Source: Paraphysoderma sedebokerense (lineage: Eukaryota; Blastocladiomycota; Physodermatomycetes; Physodermatales; Physodermataceae). Taken from it: DNA of 64,000 nt. Position numbers and translations under genes: made by a program. Below the pieces are notes generated by a model. That model worked only from the letters and a program-made list of their open reading frames with translations, was not told where the DNA came from and ran no database searches. Position 1 is the stretch's first letter; each line of letters opens with the position of its first letter. Shown one piece after another: positions 36,786 through 50,562 of this stretch. The stretch covers positions 682,001 through 746,000 of the forward strand of contig JAHLJZ010000003.1 of the NCBI GenBank assembly GCA_025602915.1. The letters run 5' to 3'.

Positions 36786-37772
36786 ATGGCATCCTCCGTA
36801 AAGCAGTCATCACTGCTGTTAAGTCGTTTGATACGGCCGTCTTCGTTGCTTCGACCGATTTCGTCGTCGATAAGATATGCAGCAACCACAACCACAAATA
36901 CATCTACATCAACATCTCAACCATCCACCTCATTGCCAACAAAAGCGTCCGAATCCTCAAACTCAATTGACTTTGCTTCCCGTTACACTTCACCACCATT
37001 TTCGTCTCTCCCCAAGACCCTGCAAGCTTGGCTCCTCGATTTCCACACACACTCGCCTCTCTCTATCCTCTCTATCCCATCATCAATCTACTCCACTCCG
37101 ACTCGTATAGACTTATTTCACCGCTGTGTGACATGGCAACGTAATTTACTCCGTCAAGGCACCCATTCCACCAAAAATCGATCCAACGTTCGAGGCACAA
37201 CTCGAAAGGGTGCACCCCAAAAAGGTCGAGGCAAAGCTCGTATTGGGTCATTAAGAGCCGCGCAATTTAGAGGTGGTGGTGTAGTGTTTGGACCTAAACC
37301 TAGATCTCATGCAACTTCGTTACCCGTCTTAGTCAGAGAGTTGGCGTTAAGATCCGCTTTGGCTACCAAGTTTAGACAAAATCAAATCGTATTCACGAAT
37401 CCAATCAAATTGGAAAGCCACAAAACGAAGGATTTGCTTCCTGCTTTGAATTATTATAAACCAATGTCGTTATCTGGATTGTCCGAAGCAGAAAGAAGTG
37501 GTGGAAGCGAAAGAGAGTATAGCTCTATTCTGATCATTAGTGGAATCGGTGAACCAAAAATGAAAGGGAAAAAATCACAAAATGTTCAACGTGGAGAAGG
37601 AATGGAGGGAATATTAGCTGATGAGAAATTGTTGAAAGCTGCAAACAATCTACCGGACGTCAAGGTTATCGGAGCTCGGCATATCAATGTTTATGATTTG
37701 TTAAAACACGAGTACTGCATTGTAGATGAGCATGCGCGCAAGTGGTTGGAAGAGAGATTGGTGCCATTGTAA
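36786..37772 (+). CDS. MRPL4: mitochondrial ribosomal protein uL4m (right copy)
   Basis: Identical 328-residue open frame to that at 27322-28308, with the same presequence and the same GTTRKGAPQKGRGKARIGSL loop. It shares the divergent promoter with the right NDUFS5 copy. A perfect second copy of a stoichiometric ribosome subunit is unusual and fits either a very recent event or an assembly error. Confidence 0.92.
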   Translation: MASSVKQSSLLLSRLIRPSSLLRPISSSIRYAATTTTNTSTSTSQPSTSLPTKASESSNSIDFASRYTSPPFSSLPKTLQAWLLDFHTHSPLSILSIPSSIYSTPTRIDLFHRCVTWQRNLLRQGTHSTKNRSNVRGTTRKGAPQKGRGKARIGSLRAAQFRGGGVVFGPKPRSHATSLPVLVRELALRSALATKFRQNQIVFTNPIKLESHKTKDLLPALNYYKPMSLSGLSEAERSGGSEREYSSILIISGIGEPKMKGKKSQNVQRGEGMEGILADEKLLKAANNLPDVKVIGARHINVYDLLKHEYCIVDEHARKWLEERLVPL

Positions 37773-37977
37773 TGTATTGGCAGATGGATTGAAAAATTGT
37801 AGTATACCAGCTAACGGTTCAAGTTTAATAAAAATGCTGTTACAACACTAAAATACAGTCATTTCCAAAGTAAAACATAGCCTTATCGCGAACAAATTAT
37901 ACTGATATAAATACAAATCGAAACCAAGATTGCTTTCTGAATTTCCCCGATATTGCTACCAGCCCTTCGAAAATCAT

Positions 37978-40900
37978 CTACCAATCGACAATTCCCATGC
38001 TTACAGGGTCCACTATACCGCTTGCATCGTGATGATGATCAGGCAATACATTCAAAAGTCCCAATCCACCGTCGCCAATGCCAACGTCTAATCCTACACC
38101 GAGGCCGTGAGAATGAGGATCTGCCAAGCTAAAATGGGAATCAAAATTAAACGAAGTATCGAGAAACATGGTAAAGCCGTCGACATCAAATGCCGAGAAA
38201 TCTACAGGATTGGCATTATGGTCGGTGGGTTGAAATTGAGTGGCACTATCGATTAAAGACGCAGAGGATGTAGGGTCTGTCGGCATGCCAGAATCAGGTT
38301 GGGTGAGCGGCGTGGGATCGGCGATAGTTGGTTGGCCGTTGACAGTGGTATCGGTTGTAGGAGTGGTGATTTGGCTGTGATCACCAGGGACTTGATTAGG
38401 GTCATGCGGGACAGGTTGATTTTCAATGGGATTTGACCCAGGATTGCCGAGTTCACCCGTGTTGGTCGGCGTTTGCAAAGGATTTTGATTTTGAATTGTG
38501 CCGTCGGCGGTACCAGGAACATTAGGACCTGCAGATCCATCTGGGCCGGTTGGCATAGGAGGGGGAGGAAAATGGCCAGCTTCAGGAAGAACAGGTGTAC
38601 CGTTTGGATTGACTATTGAGGGGAGAAAGCGAAGACAAGACTGTTAATTAGAGTGCGAAGAATTACGGGAACCAAGTTGACAAATTTGAAGGTCGAAGAC
38701 TTACGTTCAGGAATTCCTTGCGGAAAAGACACATTGGGATCCGCCTGCCCAGACGGTATGTTTGCTGTATTTGGATCAGAATTTATAGGACCTGCAGTGT
38801 AATAATATACCAAGAACACGAATAGACGGAAATAATGGAGATATTGGTAAGTAAAAACTTTTAATCGCCAAAAGAAAAGAAAACCAAATACCGTGATCAT
38901 TGTTCGGGATTTGGGTCGATGGAGAATGCTGATTTGTACCATTAGTAAGGTTACCGGAAGTCAATTCCCATGAGACGAATCAAGGGTTGACTGTCGTTGT
39001 ATATTGAGGACCATCTGAACGATAGCCGCGGAGGCACCCATTAAAGAAGCTATCAAGCAAAGTGAGCAAGAGAATGAAGCACAGGAAAGCGAGGGCATGG
39101 CTCTGCAGACCCGGCGATTTGAAGTTTGAGTAATTTAAAATTGAACTAACCTCCGGTAATAGCAGCTGTCACAGCACCCATCTTCCCGGGCATCGGCGGC
39201 CTGCCCTGTAATGCGACAGCCTGCTGCAATGTGGGTGGAATGAAGAAATTGAACGACTGGTTAACACCAATTTTCGCCGCAGATGCTCTTGGTATGTTGG
39301 AATCAACCGAAAGGAAGGCTCCAGTATGAACAGATGTTAAACCTTTCCGATACGAAGAGTCAGAGTCAACATTAGTGGATGCTAAGTGAGGAGGAAAAGA
39401 AATAAAACACACCAAAGGCAAGAGGTGAATACGGTAGTTTCTATCGATGGAAAATAATAACGCAGTGATCAGACACAATTGGAAAAGTGCTTAGAGGTGA
39501 AATGCGAAAACCTACCCTGAATGACCATACTGCGTTCTTCGTCAGATCTGTTTGTTCGCCGATATCGCCATTCCCGTAAACGCAAAGATAGGTACTGCTG
39601 TCTGAATTTTTGAAAACAACATGTTTCCCATTCGCCTTATTCATATTCAAATCAATGAATTTTTTTAGGACGACATTCTCTTCTGGTTCGCTATAGTCGA
39701 CATAGTGAACATGAAAATACACAATTGACCCATCAAACTTTTGCGGATCATGCTTTATAAACTGAAATACCCGATTTCTGTTCAAAAACGAACCCGACGC
39801 TCTTGCTAACGCCCTGTCCTTTATGTCACGGATGGCAATGGGAATGGAGAGGGTGGTAATAAGTCCAGACGAAGGATCTATCTTGGATTCGAGATTTTTG
39901 ATATTCTTTAATTCTTTAAGATGCTGGGACTGCGAAGGGATTTCCGACGGAGGAAGTTGAGATGCGGGAAAAGTGGGTTGGTGAGGTCGATAGGTTGATG
40001 ATTGCGAATATCTTAGGGAAGAGTAAGAACGGGGAACCGGAGGGTTTTGGGTACTTGTCACAGAATTCACCTGTCGTTCCTGTTTCTGTGTTTGACCGGG
40101 GCGAATGTTGCGATGACTAGACCTTTCATGTCTCGATTGCGCTTGAATGCTTCGTTGAGAACTTGAAGGTGGAGGAGTCTGGCGCCCCGCCGACAGATTG
40201 TTGGGAGGGGCCGGGGGCCGGACAACAGGCACCGCGGAATACGATGAGGGGTGAGGCGGATAAGAAGAATTTTTGAGGATAGATTTTAATGGAACGCTCC
40301 CCACTGGATGACTAGATGCCCGAGGAAGACGAGTTCCACTTTCTTTGCCTTTCGATAGTTGGTGAGAGTTAGATCTCTTGTGTCTAACCGACATCTCTGA
40401 TCCTTCGTGCAATATCCTAACGTTTCCTTGCTTACTGGGTGTTGCTGATTCCACTACATCTTTTACTTTCGAGTTCCCTATCTCTTTCTTTCTAGCTAAA
40501 GCCGCTGGTTTTACAAAATAAAATCGAAATAATTTCTCATCGCCGGTGCTGTCGTCGGCTAGAGTCAGCGTGCCATCATTAAACGTCAAATATCGACCTG
40601 TAGAGTGAACTAGTTTGAAATATGGACTCTCAGTGTTCGGATACTGTGATGCATAGAGAAGGAGTAAGCGTCAGGTTGGTTGATGAAGACTACGACACGA
40701 GAGAACAGCATTAGGGATTTTAATAATCGCACCTTGACAGTCCACAAAGTCAGAGAAGTCGGTGAACTCAACAAAAATAAAGACCCGTCAGCCTTGAACC
40801 CAACGAACCATCGAGGGCTGTCAAGGCACAGCAGAACATTTTGACCGTCGATTGGCTTATCAATGCAAGTAGGCTGTTTGCCAGGGTTGTATTGGAGTAG

Positions 40901-41128
40901 CAGAAAGTGAAAGGTAGCGTCTGTGTCTTGAGGAACCTTGGCAAAACGGAGGTGCGGCTTCTGAGGACGATGAAAGTGGAGGAAGTTATTTGATTTCGTT
41001 GCAAAGAGAATCGGACGAATCTGTGGCACCGAGGGAGATGGAGAAGATGTATTCCGACGATTGTGATGAGATGAGGATGGCGAGATGACTCTCAACGGTT
41101 CTCTTTCTCCCCCTGCAAAATTCACCAT
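37978..41128 (-). CDS. predicted beta-trefoil (fascin-like) protein (right copy)
   Basis: Identical to 28514-31664 in exons and product. Predicted exons include 41128-40733 and 40643 to about 39512, and the last ends at 37978. The low-complexity tail, where replication slippage would show first, is unchanged between copies, which argues that the duplication is extremely young or artefactual. Confidence 0.64.
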
Positions 41129-41988
41129 ATTGTTGGCTGTGGCACGATAACACCTGTCTTCAGTGAGGGAATAGAGGAGCAACAAAAGATGGAATCTTCC
41201 TTTATGACATGGAATCAAACTCTTGTATCCATCAAGAGTCTACCGCTTCCATCATAATCCGAGACTCCATTGATCCGTTTCATATTGTGGCATGTCTTGA
41301 CGCCAGTAAGTTTACATTATTCTGGCGCGACTCGACAGAACAGTGAACACTCCGGGATCTATTTTTGGCTCTCAGGCACAGACAAGAAAGGTTACAGTAA
41401 GCTTTCACCAATGCAAGTGCAGAGCTGGACTTTCGATCTGGCATGAAAAGAGTTAAGGATCATTTGTGAATTGTGACCGACAAATAACGAGGACTGGAGG
41501 AGATAGCAAATCCTCGCACTAATCAACAGTCCAAATTCCGCCTATATAACAAAACTCCAATAATCGGTGCTCTCTGTATTGCAACAAGCTATTAACACGA
41601 ATATTTAAATTCCTCTAGTCTAAAATTTCGTTTAGTCTATAATCTTGAGATGAATGGAATTGTAATTCGATCTCAGCAATTTTAGTCAGGAATACTACAC
41701 GATCGTCCACTAACCCTGATTCGGAAAATACTGCGCCCGGCGTTTTTATCATACCCTTACAGTTATTTTTCATCCCCTTAGTGTTGTTCGACAACTCTGA
41801 ATATTGTTTTTCAAATGGTTACGCAGAATCTGAAGGGCTATTACTTACGAGTTTGCAGATGGAGCAAAGTGATCAGAGAGAATTTGCATAAATCAGTAAT
41901 AATATTATGAAAGTGTATCACGGGAAATAACAGACGATTTGCTTGTCAACTTGACGCATTATTGTATGATTCTTAAACTATGGGCACT
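41129..41988. other. intergenic region (right copy)
   Basis: Same content as 31665-32524: nothing recognisable beyond the flanking promoter and 3' end. Confidence 0.5.
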
Positions 41989-43848
41989 TCAATTCAAGTA
42001 GCTACTAAGAAGATTGACCAAATATTCCCTTTCACAGGATTTTATAATCGTTCCCACATAACCATCGGGTCTGACTAATGCAAATATGACTCCTTCCGAT
42101 ACTCTAAATCCATAGTAATTTACTACCTGATTTTCCACATCCAGCCATTGTCCATCCCACATTATTGTGGAGTTTATAGCCGAAATATGTTTATACGTCT
42201 CCAAATCGGCACCGTCACGCAAAAGAAAATGGCATTCAAGAGACGCTCCAAAATGTTCTTTGATTTGGTTTACCGACGTTCGACATTCTTTCAACTTCTC
42301 TATCATGACCGCGCCTCCGAGACCGAAGCAACAGAGAACATGTTTTGTAGTTCTACTGTAGCATTGCAGCGGGGTAATTGTGATGGGTTCTCCGACAATC
42401 GAAAGCAGTACTCCTTTTGAAGGTGCTCGACATCCAGCTTTCATTGTTGAAATATCTTTCTGCCACCACCAAAGCCGGCTACTTCGATTACTGATCAAAG
42501 GACCATTTCCGCGGTACGTAAAATCCAGTTGCAACATCCTTTCTACCATTTTGTTTATGTTCACGAGACGATATTGGATCAGTCGAGGTACAAGGAAGGG
42601 AAGAGCGTATCTGCGGAGAAATCGGAAAAACAAGTTTCCTCTCAATGATAACACAGCGAGGTTGTGACTCCGCCCGACCACGGTTTTAGCGATATCCGGT
42701 CTTTCTTGAGCGTATGAATCTAAGATAACATCTTTTTTGGCATGGCCACATAGAGCTAATCCCAATTTCCAAGCCAAGTTGAAGCCGTCCTGCATCCCGA
42801 GGTTCATACCCTGCCCACCGACCGGTGTATGTACATGAGCGGCATCACCCATTATAAATATGTTTCCAGATTTGTAGCTTCTAGCGATACGTTCATTGCA
42901 AGTGAAAATAGTGAGCCATCTCGGATTCGAGAAAGTAACAGGCAAGGGTAGCCTCTTCTGAGCCCGGCTATGTAGCTGTCCTAGTGTCAACCCGGAATCG
43001 CTTTTATCGTGTTTATCTACGGTCTTGAGGGCCATACTGCCATTCTTTACCTGCAGAATTTCGTCATCCTGTCGCAGGTTCAGAAGAACTCTAAAGGTTC
43101 GTTCGTTCTTTTTGAGGGGAAAAAATATGCATGTACCCAGATCATGGTAGAAATTCGTCGGCGACGTTCCATCTAACCAATCGGCATCAACCGTCACTAT
43201 GTCAGGATTAAAACTAATCAATCTCTTGAGCCGTTATATCAGATTAGAGTTAGAGATTAAAAAAATACCATCTCCCATTGCAAAAATTTCTTCAACTTTC
43301 ACCCCATCAAAAGGAATGTTCAATAAATGTCTGACTGTACTATGAGCCCCATCCGCACCAATCAAATATTTGCATTCCACTTCTTCAGTTTTTCCGCTAA
43401 GTTGCAACTCGGCAACGATCTTATCGCCTAACTCTCGAAAAGACAGCAGTTCTGCATTTCTCTCCACCTGTATCCCATACTTATCGGCGCAACACTCTTC
43501 TAGTATACGTTCCAACTCAAACTGGGGCATGAGCAGTATATAGTTGAAAACAGAACGTACATCGTCGCTCACGGCTTGAAGGATAGTCCGGCCCTTATGT
43601 CCGTCGAAGATTGTAATTTTATTACACTTGATACCAGATTCGATGACCTGTCGAACGACGTCCTCACCAAGGTACGAAATTTCTTCTAGGCTTCGCGATT
43701 GAATGGCAAGCGCTTTACTATGCAAGGAACAGGAAGGAGCCTTGTCGATAATCCGAATAGAACAGGTTGGGTTAGAGCGCTTAAGACAAGCACCAAAGAA
43801 TAGTCCAACCGGGCCGGCACCAACAACTAGGACATCCACTTGCTGCAT
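41989..43848 (-). CDS. FAD-dependent aromatic monooxygenase, phenol-hydroxylase type (right copy)
   Basis: Identical 595-residue enzyme to that at 32525-34384, with exons 43848-43269 and 43196-41989 and the GAGPVG, GADGAHS and GDAAH motifs unchanged. Here its divergent neighbour is the intact XK-like gene rather than the fragment. Confidence 0.84.
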
Positions 43849-44657
43849 AGTGAGTACTAGAATGTTGGCAACCTAAATGATGTAGAAATATTATTTATGA
43901 AGAGATATTTCGTATAACTCTACATGTGATATTGATGTTGATCCTTGCATATTAGTGGTTGGCGCCAAATGGCTAGCCATGGACCACGCTCTCGGCACGA
44001 CTTTCCGAGGCACAACTTCGAAGTATTATATACTTAGTTGTTTCGTGTTCAGTGATTCCCGGCGGCCATTCATCCCTGTTTACGAACCTAAAAACGCCTC
44101 TACATTTATACTACATTTTTTGAACATCGAAGTGAGTGTTTCGGATGGGTAAAATTATTATGAATTATCAACTGACATCTGTTGCACAGCAATCCACAAT
44201 CATCTGCTGTCGTTGGCAGCATTCTTCTGGCTGGACCCCGTTAAGTTGATTTATAATATTCGCAATTCTCATTTGTAAGCAATCAGCATCCAAATATTTA
44301 TATTTCCTGAATTGTGCTTTTCCTGTTTGAAACTCGCTAATTAAATATTTAACTTTTAAACACGCACCTATCCATCCTGTTCAATTGTTTCTGGTGTTTG
44401 ATTTATTGTGGGCGGTTAACTTTGTAATCACGAAGCTCAATGGAATGTCTGTATGACACGACGGTGCGTTGGGTATTGTACGCGAGAACTGTGATTGGCA
44501 TTTTCTAATGAGTCGACATAGATGAACAATAGTAATTTCGAAAAAAAGTTAGGTGTCCATTGATTAAGGTGACTTCATTTCTTAAATAATCTGTCAACAA
44601 CTCCCTACTGTCACTCGTTAATTCCTGCTGACAAAATAGCAGGCCCCCGAATACAAG
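43849..44657. other. intergenic, divergent promoter region (right copy)
   Basis: Same as 34385-35193; here it drives the intact membrane-protein gene. Confidence 0.45.
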
Positions 44658-46404
44658 ATGTTGGTATATTTCGTGATTTCCGCGATCATCCTGGGGTTAA
44701 TCGAGGCACAGCTCATCGAGGATTTTGAAGGGTCGTTAAAGAAGAGCTTATGGGTAAAATCATCGCCTTTGTGGAGTGCAAAATTTCCTGACGATTGTGC
44801 GGAGGCTCAGAGTGGTCAAGGGTTGCTGATGATACGGTTATCTGATGAATATCAAACGACAGATCTGCCAATTGACGTTCCAAGGGCGGCCTTGCAGTAT
44901 TACACAAAACTATGTAGTTCCATATCAGAAAGTCCGACGTCACCGGATGTATACTACAGTTTCGATAAAGGTTCAAATTGGATATTATTACACAACGGAG
45001 CATCGAAGCGAGCAACTGGTTCAACGGGGTGGGAATTAGTGAATATTACTATGCCACCTAATACCGTGGGTAAGAACGTCAGGTTTCAATTCAAGCGAGA
45101 GCAAGGAACCGCGGGTATAGCTGTCGACAAGATATCGTTTCCTACGACAAAAGTATTGCAAGATGCAGCGCCGTCAAGTGATCGAGATCCTGGTTGGCCT
45201 CCAGTAGTACAGCCTCCTCCCGGCTTTCCCGCCGATTCCCCTCGAAATACGAGTGATTCCAGAAATTCTACCCCGGAAGCAGTCTCTAATGGTAATAGCA
45301 CAAATCTCGTCGCATACCTCTTTATCGGCATTTTGTCTGTGGCCATAGTGGCCGTTTTCTTTATGAACCGGTCAAAGCAGAAGCCTGCCTCGAACAACGG
45401 CTCTCAATTAGATCGACCCGTTGATCCCTCTTTGTCTCAGTTCCTCTTGACATTCATCATTGCGTACGCCGACATCGTTACAGATGTGTTGTCATGCCTT
45501 CGATTCTTTCGATTGCAAATTTCAGAGTATTTAAAATACTTATCGCTGGCATTCATCATTCTTCCTTTGCTAGTGAACATTATAATCATTGTTGTGATGT
45601 TGGGTGGACATTTATCGTCTGACCTAGAAATGAAGAAGTGGTACAGAACTGCAAGCAAAGCCCGGTTCGTGACTCCTCTGATAATGATATTGGGTTCGGC
45701 AAATGTGGATATTGTGCTTGTGTTAGCCAGTAATATCGGTAGATTGGAATGTTTTCGAGCACCAATCGGCAGCGAAGACTTTTGGTATAAAATTTCCAAA
45801 TTCGGTGCAATTCAAACCTTAGTCGAGGTATGTATAAGGTTGAAACAACCATATGATTTTAATTCAATTTGTTAACGTTTTCTTGAATCAGGATATTCCG
45901 CAAATTGTGTTGCAGCTTATTGTGCTCATTCCACAATGGAAATCTAATGGCGGTCCTGATGCACTTGGCATTATTTCAATTTCCATTTCCGTATTGTCGG
46001 CATTACACTGTCTTTTTTCGAAACTATTGGTCCATTTAACGACGTTGTCACCAGAAGAAAAGGAAAAAGTGAACACTCTGGACAAGTCCTCGTCACCACC
46101 ATTGTATCCTTCGTCAAATCCGACTATTCCCTCTGCCCATGCGCCAGTGTCGTTCCACTCTACATCTCCTCAATCACCTACGGCTGAACCACCATCATAT
46201 CAGTCTTCTCCGCGTCCTTTTGAAGCTCAAATGGGATATATGGCTGTTGTTACTCCCGATGGCCGTATTGTGCCTCAACATTTGCATGCTGTCCCACCAT
46301 CAACTCTTCCCCCGCCTTTAATGTATCAACCTCATCAACAAATGTATTCGACACCATCATATCGTTCACAAAATTATAAAAATCAATATCCTTCTCAATT
46401 TTAG
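44658..46404 (+). CDS. single-gene fusion: secreted reelin/MAM-like domain plus XK-like multi-pass membrane domain
   Basis: Two exons (44658-45827 and 45892-46404, 64-nt phase-0 intron) give 560 residues. A signal peptide (MLVYFVISAIILGLIEAQ) leads into a beta-sandwich-like domain, about residues 20-170. It has IEDFEGSLKKSLW, VYYSFDKGSNWILLHNGASK and GKNVRFQFKREQGTAGIAVD, patterns resembling reelin/MAM-type repeats. After a Pro/Ser stalk comes a membrane helix (VAYLFIGILSVAIVAVFFM). The multi-pass region begins AYADIVTDVLSCLRFFRL and later has TLVEDIPQIVLQLIVLIPQ. The DIxTD and E-x2-PQ-x-x-LQ motifs recall the XK-related scramblase/transporter fold (inference). The C-terminal tail is Pro/Tyr-rich and cytoplasmic (PPSYQSSP). 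It crosses the right end of the duplication. Ligand and function are unknown. Confidence 0.72.
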
Positions 46405-46637
46405 ATTTATTCGAATAAAAACGCTTAGAAAAATTCCTATCGCACATTTACGGAATGAAGTTGTATCCGACAACTTGGGAAATTGTAAAATAATAGACTG
46501 TAAAGCATCCTAGTTACGTTGTGTTTTGGTTATATTTGTTTTAGCTACATTACCTAGTTCTCAATATAACCCATCATGAAGCATTTTATTATAAAATTAC
46601 AGTATTCTTTTTTGGCTCTTCAACAGCACAGTCGAAT

Positions 46638-47612
46638 TTATTTTTTACCCTTTGCGGCCGCCTTTGCCTCTCTTTCCCTCTTGAACTTCATCCATTCGGG
46701 TTCATTAGGATCGATTTCAACACCTTCCTTCTCCATATACTTTTCTCTCTTCCTCTTACTAGCTTCATCTTCAATCGGTATTTGAAAACCAGACAACAAC
46801 AATCTTGCTTCCCAATCTGACTGAGCTGTAGTTCTAAACGTTAAATCGAATCCACACATAAACGGGTACCGATCAAACACTTGTTCAATTTCCGGAAAAT
46901 AACTCATCACGTTACTTTCGAATCCAATAGAAATATTACCAGATCCGTCACCTGCTAATCCGGGAATACCATACCACCCTTTTAGTCTAGGTAAAACTAA
47001 TTCGACAAGTTTATCAAGGAAATTGTACATTTCGTAACCTTCTAATTTCACTTTTACTCCAATCGGCATACCTTCTCGTAACTTCCATAACGCAACGTTG
47101 GATTGCGCTTTTACTATTTCTGGGTGTTTACCCGTGATAGCTTCAAACTGCATCAGGGCATTAAGAAGCGTATACTTGTTGTTGATGGCATCTTTGATGA
47201 AGGTGTGAAGGTGAATTGATTTGAGTTCAGGTATATTGGAATTTGTTCGCGCAGAAGGTGGTTTGGGAATAGGAGATGTTGAATGAATTTTCGGTCGGAC
47301 TGTTTTTTTGTATTCTTTGTTACGGTAGGATAACCCAGGAACGCCAGGTTTCACGGGTGGAGGTGGTAATGGCGAAGAGGGATCAATATGGTTATATGTT
47401 AAATAGAGAAGATCAGGTTGTAAAGTCGAGTAGTAATGTTCCCGTAGACGATTAAAATTTGGTGTTTCGTGATTCGGATGGTACAAGGAACCAACTTCGG
47501 TTGAGTCGTTTCGATTGTTCAAGTGGGTCGATACGCTAAAAGTGCGGGTCAGATTCAATGATGGAGCCAGCAACGTCGACCGCTGCGAACATTTCGACAA
47601 TAGGTGATTCAT
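46638..47612 (-). CDS. MRPL7: mitochondrial large-subunit ribosomal protein uL5m
   Basis: A single exon of 324 residues. The N-terminus is a Ser/Thr/Arg/Leu-rich presequence (MNHLLSKCSQRSTLLAPSLN). Signature uL5 features follow: LNALMQFEAITGKHPEIVKA, then VALWKLREGMPIGVKVKLEG, FLDKLVELVLPRLKGWYGIP, and near the C-terminus CGFDLTFRTTAQSDWEARLL. The Lys-rich tail ends at the stop at 46638. uL5m contacts the central protuberance of the mitoribosome. It converges with the XK-like gene, 233 bases between stops. It is a second mitoribosome gene within 10 kb of uL4m; I draw no cluster conclusion from this. Confidence 0.9.
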   Translation of the reverse strand: MNHLLSKCSQRSTLLAPSLNLTRTFSVSTHLNNRNDSTEVGSLYHPNHETPNFNRLREHYYSTLQPDLLYLTYNHIDPSSPLPPPPVKPGVPGLSYRNKEYKKTVRPKIHSTSPIPKPPSARTNSNIPELKSIHLHTFIKDAINNKYTLLNALMQFEAITGKHPEIVKAQSNVALWKLREGMPIGVKVKLEGYEMYNFLDKLVELVLPRLKGWYGIPGLAGDGSGNISIGFESNVMSYFPEIEQVFDRYPFMCGFDLTFRTTAQSDWEARLLLSGFQIPIEDEASKRKREKYMEKEGVEIDPNEPEWMKFKREREAKAAAKGKK

Positions 47613-48119
47613 GGCGATGGTATAATTCTCTGCACAGTCTCACTTTGGATGAACCTTGATACTGTAATAAAAATCGTGTTTGGGTCGTGGTTGCCATAGA
47701 AACGTGGTCGATAGAGGTGCCTGTACTTTTGATAATTCTCATGTTTAGTTTGGACTGGTAATAGCATTATTGTTTACATTCCATAAAATGTGAGAGTAAG
47801 TGATTTAAATAGGTGGCTTAAGTCTATTTTAAAGTAGTGTAGTAAAATCCAAACATGTAGAGATGCGATTTACGATGTTCCCATTTCATGCGAGCTAGGC
47901 TATCCTGAAGGCTAGAACAAATACTTGGCACCACACAGGCATTCTCTAGCAAAAAATTCTCAATAGTAATCAAGTTCCACAGAAGGACTCTGATGCGGCA
48001 AATTGAAAGCAACGCTTAGCACAAATAACTGTTTATTATAACAAAATATATCTTATGGGTACATTACAAGACGAATTATATGTCCAATTTTCAGTTCAGT
48101 TTATTCACGATTGAGCATC
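47613..48119. other. intergenic region between uL5m start and eEF1A stop
   Basis: About 500 bases contain the uL5m promoter and the eEF1A 3' untranslated region. The open frame running from the uL5m gene upstream to 47742 is leader sequence in another frame. No further feature. Confidence 0.5.
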
Positions 48120-49918
<1,799 letters not shown>

Positions 49919-50562
49919 GGCGAATATGTATGATGCTCGATGTTAGAACTAATCGGAGAAAGAGGAAGAACAAATCCTGACTGTGGATGGTTTATAAACA
50001 TTTCTGCACAAACACGTGGGCGTTGCTATGCGACTGTTCACTTTTTTTTTCTTCGATTGTTCACCAGTGGAGACAACTAAGATGACCGAAAACCGCCTCG
50101 ATTGCCCCACTAGGGAATAACTTATTGTGTAGTTATGTTTGCAATATAGTTGCCTCCTATGTTTCTGAGAAAGCAGACACTCTTTTGAGTTCAGTTGGGC
50201 AGTAAATCGAGCATTCCAACGTTAGAGAAACGAGGAGTCGCGATTGTTCTGCAACATCGGGTCGGAAGTCAGGGTTCACTCTCATCCAGGTTAATTGCCT
50301 CGGCAATAATGAGATATCATGTATTTCTTTTAGAGAGAGAGAGGCAACCAATACTAAGTCAAACCATATGAATGAATGCGGTCCCTGTTGGACTCAAGAG
50401 TTGGTATTCAAAGCTCTTCTAAGCACGAAGAGGTTGGCATTCCGCACAAGAGCCAGCAAAATAGCCAGTGATTGACCACGGAATCTAGAGAGAGATTCCA
50501 AGATCTCAATACATAATCAGAGATTTTATTATTAATCCTTTAAATATGTCTAGTGTACACTT
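49919..50562. other. eEF1A promoter and intergenic region
   Basis: This should hold the strong eEF1A promoter. An A/T-rich run with nine consecutive T bases lies at about 50042-50050. No coding exon is supported. Confidence 0.5.

Larger units (their letters stand above)
35376..44839. repeat. tandem duplication, right unit (9,464 bp)
   Basis: This is the second head-to-tail copy of 25912-35375. At its right end, unlike the left unit, the sequence runs on into the rest of the XK-like gene at 44840. The ancestral locus was therefore left flank (to 25911), one unit, then 44840 onward. Confidence 0.93.

Noticed and set aside
25912-44839. Transposon or integrated element as the cause of the 9.5-kb repeat
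   Set aside because: No terminal inverted repeats, target-site duplications, transposase, reverse transcriptase or integrase are present; the content is ordinary host genes.
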